Shown piece by piece: positions 1 to 7,787 of a stretch of DNA of 11,338 nt. This DNA is from UBA724 sp049596815. Its GTDB lineage: Bacteria > Bacteroidota > Bacteroidia > Flavobacteriales > Flavobacteriaceae. The stretch spans positions 1-11,338 of the forward strand of contig JBMYLY010000044.1 of assembly GCA_049596815.1 (NCBI GenBank), given 5' to 3'. Each line of letters starts with the position of its first letter. Within the stretch, counting starts at the first letter, position 1. The notes beneath the pieces were generated by a model. The model did not search any database. It saw only the letters and a list, made by a program, of their open reading frames with translations, and had not been told where the DNA came from. Both the position numbers and the translations under genes were made by a program.

Positions 1-362
1 ATGGGCAACCCTTTTTAAGCTTTGGCGTTATGGGGGGTGACTTTCAACCCCAGGGCCACACTCAAATCGTGATGAATATCATCGACTACGGGATGAACAC
101 CCAAGAAGCCGGAGATGCGCCACGCTGGGACCATACAGGATCTTCCAGTCCGAGAGGCAATATGGCGGAGGGCCGTGGACAGATTCGAGTGGAGTCGGAT
201 ATTTCATACGCCACCATTCGAGACCTTATGAGCAAGGGACACGATGTGGGCTTTGAAAGTGGGGCCTACGGAGGTTATCAGGCCATCATGTGGGATGCAA
301 AAAACCGAGTTTACCGCGGGGCGTCAGAAAGTCGAAAAGACGGCCAAGTCAGCGGATATTAA
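1..362 (+). CDS. ggt: Gamma-glutamyltransferase (C-terminal part of the small subunit), 5'-truncated
   Basis: The reading frame whose codons start at base 3 is open from the window edge to TAA at 360-362, so this is the last ~119 residues of a gene that begins outside the window. The ATG at 30 is internal: the codons before it read GQPFLSFGV and continue into MGGDFQPQGHTQ, the conserved glycine-glycine and QPQGH segment of the gamma-glutamyltransferase (GGT) small subunit. Next come DYGMN, an APRW motif (EAGDAPRW) and the family's typical end, YRGASESRKDGQVSGY. GGTs are Ntn hydrolases that cleave or transfer gamma-glutamyl groups, for example from glutathione, usually in the periplasm. The catalytic threonine and any signal peptide lie upstream and cannot be seen. 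The GVMGG-QPQGH wording resembles the YwrD-like branch more than E. coli Ggt (my recollection of the families). The next gene follows after 16 bases, so co-transcription is likely. Confidence 0.9.
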   Translation, partial: GQPFLSFGVMGGDFQPQGHTQIVMNIIDYGMNTQEAGDAPRWDHTGSSSPRGNMAEGRGQIRVESDISYATIRDLMSKGHDVGFESGAYGGYQAIMWDAKNRVYRGASESRKDGQVSGY

Positions 363-378
363 TCAACAAAATTTAGTC

Positions 379-2523
379 ATGAACAAAACAACACTTCTTA
401 TCTTTGCGCTTCTTGTAGTTAATTGTACCATCGATATGCAGATTGACCCTCCGGTAGCCAAAAAAATTGAAAAAACACTTCAAATTCACGATGACACACG
501 TGTCGACCCCTATTTTTGGATGCGTTTGAGTGATGCTCAAAAAGAGGCCAAAACCCCCGATGCCCAAACACAGGATGTTTTGGACTACCTCAATGCAGAA
601 AATGCCTACCTCAAAAGGGTTATGAAACCCACAGAAGGCTTACAAGAAACGCTGTACGAAGAGATTGTAGGGCGCATCAAACAAGATGATGCCTCTGTGC
701 CGGTCTCTGTCAACGGATACACCTACTACACTCGTTTTGAACAAGGGGAGGATTACCCATACTATTGCCGCAAAAAAAATATTGAAAATGCCGAAGAAGA
801 AATCATGCTCAACGGCCCTGAAATGGGCAAAGACCAAAGCTATTTTGCCGTAGGCGGAAGAAGTGTGAGCGAGAACAACCGCTATTTGGCTTATGGGGTA
901 GACCTAGTATCACGACGGGAATACACCCTGTATTTTAAAGACTTGACTACAGGCGAACTGCTGGAAGACAAGATTGAAAACACCACCGGAAGTGTGACTT
1001 GGGCCAACGACAACCAAACGGTTTTTTACGTCAAAAAAGACCCACAAACATTGCGCGCCAGTCAGATTTACAAGCACCGACTGGGCACCAAATCCAGCGA
1101 GGATACGTTGGTCTATGAAGAAACCGACGAGACGTTTTCTTGTTGGATTAGCAAAACCAAATCTCGTGACTATTTGATGATAGGCTCCAGTCAGACCCTT
1201 TCAACGGAATTTCGTTTTTTGGATGCCAACACGCCTGATGGCACATGGAAAGTTGTACAAAGCCGTGAGCGTGAGTTAGAATATTTTGTCGATCATTTTG
1301 GGGATGATTTTTATATCGTTACCAATTGGGATGCCAAAAATTTCAGGTTAATGAAAACCCCTGTCAACCGATCTGAAAAAGCACATTGGAAAGAAATCAT
1401 CCCGCACCGATCCAACGTATTGCTCGAAGATATTGAGATATTCAAAGACCACTTGGTGGTCACCGAAAGAGAGGATGGCCTCACGCGCTTGCGCGTAATT
1501 CAATGGGCCGACAATAGTGAGCATTATATCTCCTTCAACGACCCCACCTACGCGGCTTGGATTTCTGCCAATCCAGAATTCAATACAAGTGTGTTGCGCT
1601 ATGGCTACAGTTCGCTTACGACCCCAACAGCCATCTATGATTATGAGCTCAACAGCCGAGAACGTACACTAAAAAAGCAGGATGAAGTGCTGGGTGGCAC
1701 ATTCGACAGTGCCAACTATGTGTCCGAACGTATTATGGCACCCAGTCGCGACGGGGAAACCCAAGTGCCCATTTCTATTGTATACCACAAAGACTATCAA
1801 AAAAATGGAGATGAGCCCTTGTTGCTCTATGGATATGGATCCTATGGCAATACCATAGACCCGTGGTTTAGTTCTTCGCGTTTGAGTTTGCTTGACCGTG
1901 GTTTTGCTTTTGCGATTGCCCATATTCGTGGCGGACAGGAAATGGGGCGATCTTGGTATGAAGATGGCAAGATGCTCAACAAAAAGAATACGTTTTACGA
2001 TTTTATTGACTCTGGACAACATTTGGTCGATATGGGCTATACAAACTCCGAACATTTGTATGCCCAAGGAGGTAGCGCCGGGGGATTGCTCATCGGTGCA
2101 GTGATCAACATGGCACCCGAACTATGGCATGGCGCCATTGCAGCCGTTCCTTTTGTGGATGTCGTATCAACCATGTTGGACGAGACCATACCGCTCACCA
2201 CTTTTGAGTTTGACGAGTGGGGCAACCCTAAAGAAAAAGAATACTACGACTACATAAAGTCATACTCACCCTATGACAATGTAGCAGCCCAAGACTACCC
2301 GCATTTGCTTATCACCACAGGCTATTGGGACAGTCAGGTACAGTATTGGGAGCCTGCCAAGTGGATCGCTAAACTGCGTGATACCAAAACCGACAATAAT
2401 ATGCTTATCATGGACTGCAATATGGAAGTAGGTCATGGAGGTGCCTCGGGGCGATTTAAGCGATTTAAAGAGGTAGCGCTGTCATATGCATTCCTTTTGC
2501 ATTTAGAAAATCAAAAAAATTAG
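379..2523 (+). CDS. ptrB: S9A serine peptidase, oligopeptidase B type, with lipoprotein-like signal peptide
   Basis: A 714-residue prolyl-oligopeptidase-family enzyme, close to the usual length of oligopeptidase B (~690-720). Oligopeptidase B cuts short peptides after Arg or Lys. Residues ~24-430 form the N-terminal beta-propeller part, with the family opening DPYFWMRL at 43-50. The alpha/beta-hydrolase domain follows, with LLLYGYGSYG (481-490), HIRGGQEMG (515-523) and the nucleophile Ser566 in GGSAGG. Asp651 in YWDSQVQYWEPAKW and His686 in EVGHGG complete the catalytic triad. LDETIPLT and FDEWGNP (~600-617) are typical of oligopeptidase B. I chose ATG 379 because it is followed by a hydrophobic signal segment (TTLLIFALLVVNC); the frame stays open back to ATG 244, but that would overlap the GGT gene. 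Cys16 could be a lipid anchor, though Asn at -1 (VVNC) is not a standard lipobox. E. coli oligopeptidase B is cytosolic, so this copy is probably exported. Family assignment is firm; Arg/Lys specificity and location are inferred. Confidence 0.93.
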   Translation: MNKTTLLIFALLVVNCTIDMQIDPPVAKKIEKTLQIHDDTRVDPYFWMRLSDAQKEAKTPDAQTQDVLDYLNAENAYLKRVMKPTEGLQETLYEEIVGRIKQDDASVPVSVNGYTYYTRFEQGEDYPYYCRKKNIENAEEEIMLNGPEMGKDQSYFAVGGRSVSENNRYLAYGVDLVSRREYTLYFKDLTTGELLEDKIENTTGSVTWANDNQTVFYVKKDPQTLRASQIYKHRLGTKSSEDTLVYEETDETFSCWISKTKSRDYLMIGSSQTLSTEFRFLDANTPDGTWKVVQSRERELEYFVDHFGDDFYIVTNWDAKNFRLMKTPVNRSEKAHWKEIIPHRSNVLLEDIEIFKDHLVVTEREDGLTRLRVIQWADNSEHYISFNDPTYAAWISANPEFNTSVLRYGYSSLTTPTAIYDYELNSRERTLKKQDEVLGGTFDSANYVSERIMAPSRDGETQVPISIVYHKDYQKNGDEPLLLYGYGSYGNTIDPWFSSSRLSLLDRGFAFAIAHIRGGQEMGRSWYEDGKMLNKKNTFYDFIDSGQHLVDMGYTNSEHLYAQGGSAGGLLIGAVINMAPELWHGAIAAVPFVDVVSTMLDETIPLTTFEFDEWGNPKEKEYYDYIKSYSPYDNVAAQDYPHLLITTGYWDSQVQYWEPAKWIAKLRDTKTDNNMLIMDCNMEVGHGGASGRFKRFKEVALSYAFLLHLENQKN

Positions 2524-2590
2524 CAATAAGTTGTAACCTTTTGGATGCTGTGTACGTATAAACACTGTAAAAAAGCAGAGAATTCCTTAG

Positions 2591-3454
2591 ATGAGACAGT
2601 TAAAAATTACGAAGCAGGTTACCAACAGAGAAACCGCTTCCTTAGACAAATATTTACAAGAAATTGGCAAGGTTGACTTGATTACTGCCGAGCAAGAGGT
2701 AGAATTGGCTCAGCGTATTAAGGCCGGAGACCAGATTGCCCTTGAAAAACTCACCAAGGCAAATTTGCGTTTTGTGGTTTCGGTGGCCAAGCAGTACCAA
2801 AACCAAGGTCTTACCCTACCCGACCTTATCAACGAAGGGAATTTGGGCCTTATCAAAGCGGCCAAACGTTTTGACGAAACCCGTGGATTTAAATTCATCT
2901 CTTATGCTGTTTGGTGGATCCGTCAATCTATTCTACAGGCCCTTGCGGAACAGTCTCGAATTGTGCGCTTGCCATTGAACAAAATTGGTTCTATCAATAA
3001 GATCAATAAGACCTATGCTTATCTAGAGCAAGCTCATGAGCGTGTGCCCTCGGCTGAGGAAATCGCCAAAGAGCTGGATATGACAGTCTCAGATGTCAAA
3101 GAGTCGATGAAAAACACAGGCCGCCATGTGTCTATGGATGCGCCCTTGGTAGAGGGTGAAGACTCCAACCTCTATGACGTATTGCGAAGTGGGGAATCGC
3201 CCAATCCTGACAAAGAACTTTTACACGAATCATTACGTACTGAAATCAGCCGTGCCTTGGAAACCCTTACGCCACGTGAATCGGACGTGGTGCGCTTGTA
3301 CTTTGGACTTGGCAACCAACACCCTATGACGTTGGAAGAAATCGGAGAAACTTTTGACCTTACACGCGAGCGTGTGCGTCAAATCAAAGAAAAAGCCATC
3401 CGAAGACTTAAGCACACATCTAGAAGTAAAATTCTTAAAACCTATTTGGGCTAA
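2591..3454 (+). CDS. rpoD: Primary (housekeeping) RNA polymerase sigma factor, sigma-70 family, short Bacteroidota type
   Basis: A 287-residue sigma factor that directs RNA polymerase to housekeeping promoters. Region 1.2 lies at ~17-48 (SLDKYLQEIGKVDLITAEQE). Region 2 lies at ~52-122, with the core-binding and -10 recognition segments NLRFVVSVAKQYQNQG, DLINEGNLGLIKA, and FKFISYAVWWIRQSI. Region 3 spans ~130-205 and region 4 spans ~213-287, with the helix-turn-helix TLEEIGETFDLTRERVRQIK. Region 1.1 and the long non-conserved region of E. coli RpoD are absent, as is normal for the primary sigma of Bacteroidota, which reads TTTG/TAnnTTTG promoters rather than TTGACA/TATAAT. ATG 2591 starts the canonical family N-terminus (MRQLKITKQVTNRETAS). 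No clear Shine-Dalgarno precedes it. It follows the peptidase gene after 67 bases and its TAA overlaps the start codon of rpe, suggesting coupled translation. Confidence 0.97.
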   Translation: MRQLKITKQVTNRETASLDKYLQEIGKVDLITAEQEVELAQRIKAGDQIALEKLTKANLRFVVSVAKQYQNQGLTLPDLINEGNLGLIKAAKRFDETRGFKFISYAVWWIRQSILQALAEQSRIVRLPLNKIGSINKINKTYAYLEQAHERVPSAEEIAKELDMTVSDVKESMKNTGRHVSMDAPLVEGEDSNLYDVLRSGESPNPDKELLHESLRTEISRALETLTPRESDVVRLYFGLGNQHPMTLEEIGETFDLTRERVRQIKEKAIRRLKHTSRSKILKTYLG

Positions 3455-4116
3455 TGGGTCAGGTTCGCATTGCACCATCCATGTTAGCAGCAGATTTTGC
3501 CAACCTTCAGCGTGATACTGAAATGGTCAATAACAGTGCTGCCGACTGGTTTCACTTGGACATCATGGATGGGGTGTTTGTGCCCAACATCTCGTTTGGT
3601 ATGCCCGTCATCAAAGCCATTGCACAACACGCCAAAAAAACGCTTGATGTGCACCTGATGATAGTCGATCCAGATCGCTACATCTATACTTTTGCGGATT
3701 TGGGCGCCGATGTACTTACGGTTCATGTAGAAGCATGTACCCACCTGCACCGAACGGTGCAGGCTATCAAACAAGCCGGGATGCAAGCTGGAGTAGCCAT
3801 CAACCCACATACGCCTATTTCTTCTTTGGAAAGTATTATCAAAGAATTGGATTTGGTTTGTGTGATGAGTGTCAACCCAGGTTTTGGAGGGCAGTCATTC
3901 ATTGAGACCACTTACGACAAAGTGAAATCACTTCGCGAACTCATTGAATCTAACAATACAAAAACCCTCATTGAAATCGACGGTGGGGTAACCAGTGCCA
4001 ACGCCTCAGCCTTGGTAGATGCCGGTGCCGATGTGTTGGTGGCGGGTAGTTTTGTGTTTCGTTCCGAAAATCCTACAGATACAATAGCTGCGCTTTCTGC
4101 TCAAGTCAACGCCTAG
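3454..4116 (+). CDS. rpe: Ribulose-phosphate 3-epimerase
   Basis: A 220-residue TIM-barrel enzyme, the normal family length. It interconverts D-ribulose 5-phosphate and D-xylulose 5-phosphate in the cytosolic pentose phosphate pathway. The signature residues are in place: Ser9 in IAPSMLAADF, metal ligands His34 and Asp36 in HLDIMDGVFVPN, catalytic Asp36 with Asp176 in EIDGGV, and His67 in DVHLMI. MSVNPGFGGQ (138-147) and the phosphate-binding GSFVF (198-202) are also present. Its ATG shares the A of the rpoD stop codon (TAATG), with no ribosome-binding site of its own visible, so it probably depends on ribosomes finishing rpoD. The anmK gene follows 3 bases later. Confidence 0.97.
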   Translation: MGQVRIAPSMLAADFANLQRDTEMVNNSAADWFHLDIMDGVFVPNISFGMPVIKAIAQHAKKTLDVHLMIVDPDRYIYTFADLGADVLTVHVEACTHLHRTVQAIKQAGMQAGVAINPHTPISSLESIIKELDLVCVMSVNPGFGGQSFIETTYDKVKSLRELIESNNTKTLIEIDGGVTSANASALVDAGADVLVAGSFVFRSENPTDTIAALSAQVNA

Positions 4117-4119
4117 GCC

Positions 4120-5163
4120 ATGGCAGTGGTGTTGGGCTTGATGAGTGGTACTTCTCTTGACGGTCTCGATATTTGTTGTGTGTCTTTTTCAGAGGATTTA
4201 CACAGATTTGAAATCCTTGCTGCTACTACCCTTCCCTATCCAGTCAGCTGGCAACAAAGGTTAGAAGAAGCTTTCTATGCTGATGGAGAAACATTGGAAA
4301 AGTTGGACAAGGAATACGGGGTGTTTTTAGGAGAAAAAGTCCTGAAATTCATCAAAGAAAACCAACTCAATTCCATTGACCTGATTGCGTCGCATGGGCA
4401 CACGATTTTTCATAAACCCGATCAGGGTGTAACCCTCCAAATCGGCAACGGCAAAAAGATCGCCAAACTGACCCAAATTCCTGTGGTCTATGATTTTAGA
4501 CAGCCAGATGTAGATTTGGGTGGTCAAGGTGCGCCTTTGGTACCGGTGGGAGATGCACTTCTTTTTGGACAGTATGATGCATGCTTAAATTTAGGTGGCT
4601 TTGCCAATATCTCATATACCCAAAACCAGCAGATTCGCGCCTTTGACATCTGTACGTGTAACCTATTGCTGAACCGATTGGCGCAAGCTTTGGGCAAACC
4701 CTATGACCAAAACGGTATGATGGCGCAAAAGGGAGTCATGGACAAATCATTACATGACCGATTAAACACATTGGATTATTACCAACAGCAAGCGCCTAAA
4801 TCTTTGGGAAGGGAATTTGTGGAGAGTGTACTTTGGCCTTTGATCAAAAACACAATTCCCTCAGATGCCTTGCATACCTATACCCAACATATCGCGGAAC
4901 AAATTGGAAAAACATTAGATGACATTCAAGCCAAAAATTGTTTGGTGACAGGTGGCGGCGCTTTTAACAACTATTTGATATCACAATTAAAAAACAACAC
5001 TCAATCTGAGATTATTATCCCCGACCAACGCATCATTTCTTATAAGGAAGCCTTGGTGTTTGCCTTGTTGGGAGGGTTGCGTTATCGAGGAGAAAACAAT
5101 GTAATTGCGAGTGTTACCGGTGCTTCTCAGGATCACAGTAGCGGACGGATTGCGCTGCCTTGA
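4120..5163 (+). CDS. anmK: Anhydro-N-acetylmuramic acid kinase
   Basis: A 347-residue kinase of the ASKHA fold. AnmK phosphorylates 1,6-anhydro-N-acetylmuramic acid, opening its anhydro ring, and so returns recycled cell-wall sugar to the cytosolic MurNAc-6-phosphate pool. The nucleotide-binding loop GLMSGTSLDGLD is at 6-17. Further family blocks are ASHGHTIFHKP (90-100), YDFRQPDVDLGGQGAPLVP (124-142), CLNLGGFANIS (155-165), AFDICTCN (174-181, where Asp176 aligns with the catalytic base as I recall it) and LVTGGGAFN (275-283). It is slightly shorter than the ~370-residue proteobacterial enzymes, as expected for this phylum. It starts 3 bases after the rpe stop and ends with TGA at 5161-5163. 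No partner recycling gene such as murQ is visible in the window. Confidence 0.95.
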   Translation: MAVVLGLMSGTSLDGLDICCVSFSEDLHRFEILAATTLPYPVSWQQRLEEAFYADGETLEKLDKEYGVFLGEKVLKFIKENQLNSIDLIASHGHTIFHKPDQGVTLQIGNGKKIAKLTQIPVVYDFRQPDVDLGGQGAPLVPVGDALLFGQYDACLNLGGFANISYTQNQQIRAFDICTCNLLLNRLAQALGKPYDQNGMMAQKGVMDKSLHDRLNTLDYYQQQAPKSLGREFVESVLWPLIKNTIPSDALHTYTQHIAEQIGKTLDDIQAKNCLVTGGGAFNNYLISQLKNNTQSEIIIPDQRIISYKEALVFALLGGLRYRGENNVIASVTGASQDHSSGRIALP

Positions 5164-5168
5164 AATAT

Positions 5169-5185
5169 GTTACAAATTGTGTAAC
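5169..5185. repeat. Short inverted repeat between anmK and the DUF885 gene
   Basis: A perfect 6-base palindrome, GTTACA, a 5-base loop (AATTG), then TGTAAC, starts 5 bases after the anmK stop. It lies 23 bases before the next start codon. It is AT-rich and has no following T-tract, so it is a poor intrinsic terminator. A binding site for a dimeric regulator or a weak RNA hairpin are the alternatives. The 45-base gap holding it is the natural border between the rpoD-rpe-anmK group and the peptidase unit. Confidence 0.35.
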
Positions 5186-5208
5186 TTCATACCCTAATCG
5201 TTATATAA

Positions 5209-6972
5209 ATGAAAAAATCAATCTTGGCCATAGTAATCTTTTCTTTGGTACTAGTAGGCGCTTGTAGTACTACAAACGAAACTGAAAAACTTCATCAGTT
5301 GTTGGCTGAATATCACGAGGAATCATTAAGGCTGTATCCACTCAACGCTACTTCACAGGGAGATACGCGTTACAACGATTACTTGCCAAATTTTTTATCG
5401 GATGACTTCATGATGAAGGAAAAAGATTTTTTCAGTGGATACAAAACAGCACTCGAAAAAATTGATGACAGTTCGCTTGACGAGGAAGATTTGCTCAGCA
5501 AAAAAGTGTTGCTATGGGAATGCGACCTGAATTTAAAACGCTTGGCGTATCCCGTTCATTTGTTGCCGATCAATCAAATGTGGACCCTACAATTGAGTAT
5601 GGGTCAGTTGGCCGGGGGTACAAGCGCACAGCCATTCAAATCTGTGGAAGACTATACAAACTGGCTGTTGCGAGTCGATGACTATTTGGTTTGGTTGGCT
5701 GCTGCAGAAGATCGCATGCGCGAAGGGATGAAAACCGGTGTGGTATTGCCCAAATCACTTATCAAAAAAGTGATTCCTCAACTCTACGGCATGGCTTTTT
5801 CGGAGGTAAAAGACCATCTGTTTTACAGCCCCATCAAAAATTTTCCTGATGATTTTTCGGAGGAGGACAAACAAACTTTGGACAGTGCTTACCAAAAAAT
5901 GATTTCAGAAAAAATCAAGCCTGCCTATCAAAAACTTCACGACTTTATGGCGCGTGATTATATGGAATCTGGTAGAGAAAGCAGTGGTTTTGACGCCTAT
6001 GATTTTGGGACATCATATTATGATTATGCAATCCAACTCTACACGACCACCAATATGAGCGCAGACGAAATTCATCAGCTTGGATTGGAGGAAGTAGCGC
6101 GGTTGCGCTCAGAAATGGAAAAGGTAAAGGCCCAAGTGGGTTTCCGTGGCGATTTGAACTCGTTTTTTGACCATGTGCGCACCCTTCCACAGTTGACGCC
6201 ATTTGATGATCCACAACAAGTGATTGACAATTTCAATGCCATTCACGATAAAATGAAAGACCTAGTAGATCGCTTGTTTTCCCTGCAACCCAAAACCCCT
6301 TTTGAGGTTCGTCGAACGGAAGCCTTTAGAGAAGCCTCGGCGAGTGCCCAATATAACCCAGGGTCTTTGGATGGCACCCGACCCGGAATTTTTTATGTTC
6401 CTATTCCCGATGTAACCCAATACAATATCTTTTCGGATGAGGATTTGTTCTTACATGAAGCCATACCCGGTCATCATTTTCAGATATCACTACAACAAGA
6501 AAACACCTCATTGCCTGACTTTCGAAAAACCTTGTGGTACAGTGCCTATGGAGAAGGATGGGCGTTGTATTGTGAATCTTTGGGCGAAGAACTGGGACTG
6601 TACGAAGACCCCTACCAATATTTTGGCATGTTGAGTGCCGAAATGCACCGCGCAATCAGACTTGTGGTAGATACGGGTCTCCACACCAAAGGCTGGACAA
6701 GAGAACAAGCCATACAATATTCTTTAGAAAACGAAGCCGAACCAGAGGCCTCCATCATTTCAGAGATTGAGCGTTATATGGCCAATCCAGGCCAAGCACT
6801 TTCCTATAAAATCGGGCAATTAAAAATTCAATCCTTACGTGCTCAAGCCACGGAAACCATGGGTGATGCTTTCGATATACGTGAGTTTCACCGACTTGTG
6901 CTGGAGTCTGGGTGTATCCCGTTGGCTTTGTTGGAAGAGAAAATAGAATCATGGATAGATAGTAAAACTTAA
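5209..6972 (+). CDS. DUF885 family lipoprotein, predicted zinc metallopeptidase
   Basis: A 587-residue protein of the DUF885 family, whose usual length is about 550-620. It opens with a clear lipoprotein signal peptide: Lys-Lys, a hydrophobic stretch and LVGAC ending at Cys19. It should therefore be exported and membrane-anchored. The C-terminal half carries the family's metal-binding signature HEAIPGHH (His416, Glu417, His422, His423), then YGEGWALYCE (447-456) and a conserved helical block (EAEPEASIISEIERYMANPGQ split over 509-529). YSYKIGQL-like LSYKIGQLKI lies at 531-540. Family members are thought to be gluzincin-like peptidases; the substrate here is unknown. The residues after Cys19 (STTNETEK) show no obvious strong acidic export signal at +2 to +4. 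The M48 peptidase gene follows after 5 bases, so these two lipoprotein peptidases are almost certainly co-expressed. Confidence 0.9.
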   Translation: MKKSILAIVIFSLVLVGACSTTNETEKLHQLLAEYHEESLRLYPLNATSQGDTRYNDYLPNFLSDDFMMKEKDFFSGYKTALEKIDDSSLDEEDLLSKKVLLWECDLNLKRLAYPVHLLPINQMWTLQLSMGQLAGGTSAQPFKSVEDYTNWLLRVDDYLVWLAAAEDRMREGMKTGVVLPKSLIKKVIPQLYGMAFSEVKDHLFYSPIKNFPDDFSEEDKQTLDSAYQKMISEKIKPAYQKLHDFMARDYMESGRESSGFDAYDFGTSYYDYAIQLYTTTNMSADEIHQLGLEEVARLRSEMEKVKAQVGFRGDLNSFFDHVRTLPQLTPFDDPQQVIDNFNAIHDKMKDLVDRLFSLQPKTPFEVRRTEAFREASASAQYNPGSLDGTRPGIFYVPIPDVTQYNIFSDEDLFLHEAIPGHHFQISLQQENTSLPDFRKTLWYSAYGEGWALYCESLGEELGLYEDPYQYFGMLSAEMHRAIRLVVDTGLHTKGWTREQAIQYSLENEAEPEASIISEIERYMANPGQALSYKIGQLKIQSLRAQATETMGDAFDIREFHRLVLESGCIPLALLEEKIESWIDSKT

Positions 6973-6977
6973 AGCCT

Positions 6978-7781
6978 ATGAAAAGCCCCATTTTAATTGT
7001 CATATTGTTGCTGTTTGCAGGTTGTAAAGTCAACCAATTTACAGGGAAGAAAACCTTAAATCTTTACGGAAACGAACAGTTGTTTCCGATGGCATTTCGT
7101 GAATATGATGCCTTTTTGGCCGAGCACAAAGTGGTAAAGGGTACCGCAGATAGTGAGCGCATACAACGAATTGGGGCTCAGATTGCCGCCGCTGCACAAA
7201 ACTATTTTGAACACAAAGGCATGCCCAACTATCTAAAAGATTATGCCTGGGATTACAATTTGGTAGAAGACAAAACTGTAAATGCATGGTGCATGCCAGG
7301 TGGTAAGATTGTGTTTTATACCGGTATTCTACCCATTGCTGCCAATGATGATGGCATCGCTGCAATAATGGGGCATGAGGTAGCGCACGCCTTGGCCGAC
7401 CATGGCGCCCAACGCATGAGTGCATCCACCTTGCAGATTGCTGGAGCTGCCATAACCGATCGCCTCACTCAGAAGGAGTCCGATGAAAAAAGAGCGGTTT
7501 TTATGCAAGCCTACGGAGTAGCCTCTACGGTAGGTGGGATGCTGCCCTTTAGCAGAAAACATGAAAGCGAAGCCGACAAAATTGGGTTGCAGCTCATGGC
7601 CATAGCTGGCTATGACGTGTATGAAGCACCAAAGTTGTGGGAACGCATGAAGGCGGCCTCCAAAGGAGGGACTCCTGAGTTCTTAAGCACCCACCCAAGC
7701 GAAGAAACGCGCATTGAGAATCTAAAAAAATGGATTCCTGAGACCCGGCGAGTGGCACAAGCGGTCAATGACTCAAAATAG
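6978..7781 (+). CDS. M48 family zinc metallopeptidase, lipoprotein (LoiP/BepA-like class)
   Basis: A 267-residue M48 peptidase. The N-terminus is a lipoprotein signal peptide, KSPILIVILLLFAGC, with Cys16 as the probable lipid anchor. The zinc site is HEVAH (His133, Glu134, His137) with the third ligand Glu198 in HESEADKIGL. The family's NAWCMPGGKIVFYTGIL (102-118) and STHPSEETRI (237-246) flank it. Related enzymes such as E. coli LoiP (YggG) degrade or proofread envelope proteins; a quality-control role here is inferred from the family. Length is normal for this class and no C-terminal TPR domain is present, so it is not BepA itself. It lies 5 bases after the DUF885 gene and 6 bases before the asparaginase-like gene. 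Confidence 0.94.
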   Translation: MKSPILIVILLLFAGCKVNQFTGKKTLNLYGNEQLFPMAFREYDAFLAEHKVVKGTADSERIQRIGAQIAAAAQNYFEHKGMPNYLKDYAWDYNLVEDKTVNAWCMPGGKIVFYTGILPIAANDDGIAAIMGHEVAHALADHGAQRMSASTLQIAGAAITDRLTQKESDEKRAVFMQAYGVASTVGGMLPFSRKHESEADKIGLQLMAIAGYDVYEAPKLWERMKAASKGGTPEFLSTHPSEETRIENLKKWIPETRRVAQAVNDSK

Positions 7782-7787
7782 ATCCGT

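Noticed and set aside
30..362. A separate small gene starting at ATG 30
   Set aside because: The frame is open back to the window edge and the residues before ATG 30 continue the GGT family pattern, so this is the tail of a longer gene.
244..378. Upstream extension of the oligopeptidase B frame to ATG 244
   Set aside because: It would overlap the well-supported GGT 3' end in another frame, the 45 extra residues match nothing expected in the family, and the signal peptide begins at ATG 379.
2539..2567. Promoter for rpoD in the 67-base gap (TTTTG at 2539 and TATAAAC at 2557)
   Set aside because: The spacer is only 13 bases and the second box lacks TTTG, so it does not fit the Bacteroidota consensus or the classic -35/-10 layout well.
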